Below are positions 5,847 to 7,500 of a stretch of DNA of 7,500 bases, piece after piece. Source of the stretch: Methanobacterium formicicum. GTDB taxonomy: Archaea; Methanobacteriota; Methanobacteria; Methanobacteriales; Methanobacteriaceae. The notes beneath the pieces are model-generated. The model saw nothing but the letters and a program-made list of their open reading frames with translations, was not told the origin of the DNA and ran no database searches. The stretch is from positions 60,001 through 67,500 of the forward strand of contig NZ_JARVXG010000055.1 of assembly GCF_029848115.1 (NCBI RefSeq). Reading direction: 5' to 3'. The number at the start of each line of letters is the position of its first letter. Position 1 is the first letter of the stretch. The position numbers and the translations under genes are program-made.

Positions 5847-7500
<1,654 letters not shown>

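Overview
The window looks like chromosomal DNA from a methanogenic euryarchaeon, most plausibly a Methanobacterium-like member of the Methanobacteriales. The reasons are an archaeal-class aspartate-semialdehyde dehydrogenase, a group II chaperonin (thermosome) subunit, archaeal TATA boxes about 25 bp before the likely transcript starts, GGAGG/GGTGAT-type ribosome binding sites and oligo-T terminators. The genus is inferred; no rRNA or genus-specific marker is present. All recognised genes lie on the + strand.

Layout, left to right. (1) The 3' two thirds of asd (lysine/threonine/methionine biosynthesis). (2) A small lipoprotein with its own TATA box, ribosome binding site and oligo-T terminator. 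(3) An AT-rich accessory stretch, about 1380-5050: a 454-bp non-coding zone with remnants; a TetR-family repressor; a 551-bp spacer; then a translationally coupled ABC ATPase and ABC-2 membrane permease. (4) A small coiled-coil protein with a possible C-terminal winged helix. (5) A complete thermosome subunit gene that ends on the last base of the window.

The centre is best read as a locally regulated efflux module. The ATPase-permease pair is of the DrrA/DrrB (ABC-2) type. A perfect 7-3-7 palindrome (TGACTGA-CAA-TCAGTCA) lies where transcription of the ATPase should start, about 25 bp after a TATA box. It is the obvious candidate operator for the TetR protein encoded just upstream.

The least ordinary signal is a 112-bp segment just before tetR (1676-1787). 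It is about 92% identical to the last 31 codons plus 3' flank of the permease (4596-4707). tetR-ABC-permease is therefore bracketed by direct repeats, which suggests a duplicated and then mostly deleted second transporter. Other possible debris includes a coding-like fragment on the minus strand (1518-1640), a short ATPase-start-like sequence after tetR (2516-2558), and a 19-bp near-repeat outside both ends (1465-1483 and 4799-4817). A perfect 9-2-9 palindrome (1661-1680) sits at the left edge of the duplicated tail, below another copy of the same TATA box. I found no CRISPR array, tRNA, rRNA or transposase. Nothing here proves a new system; the rearranged, self-repeated efflux locus is what deserves attention.
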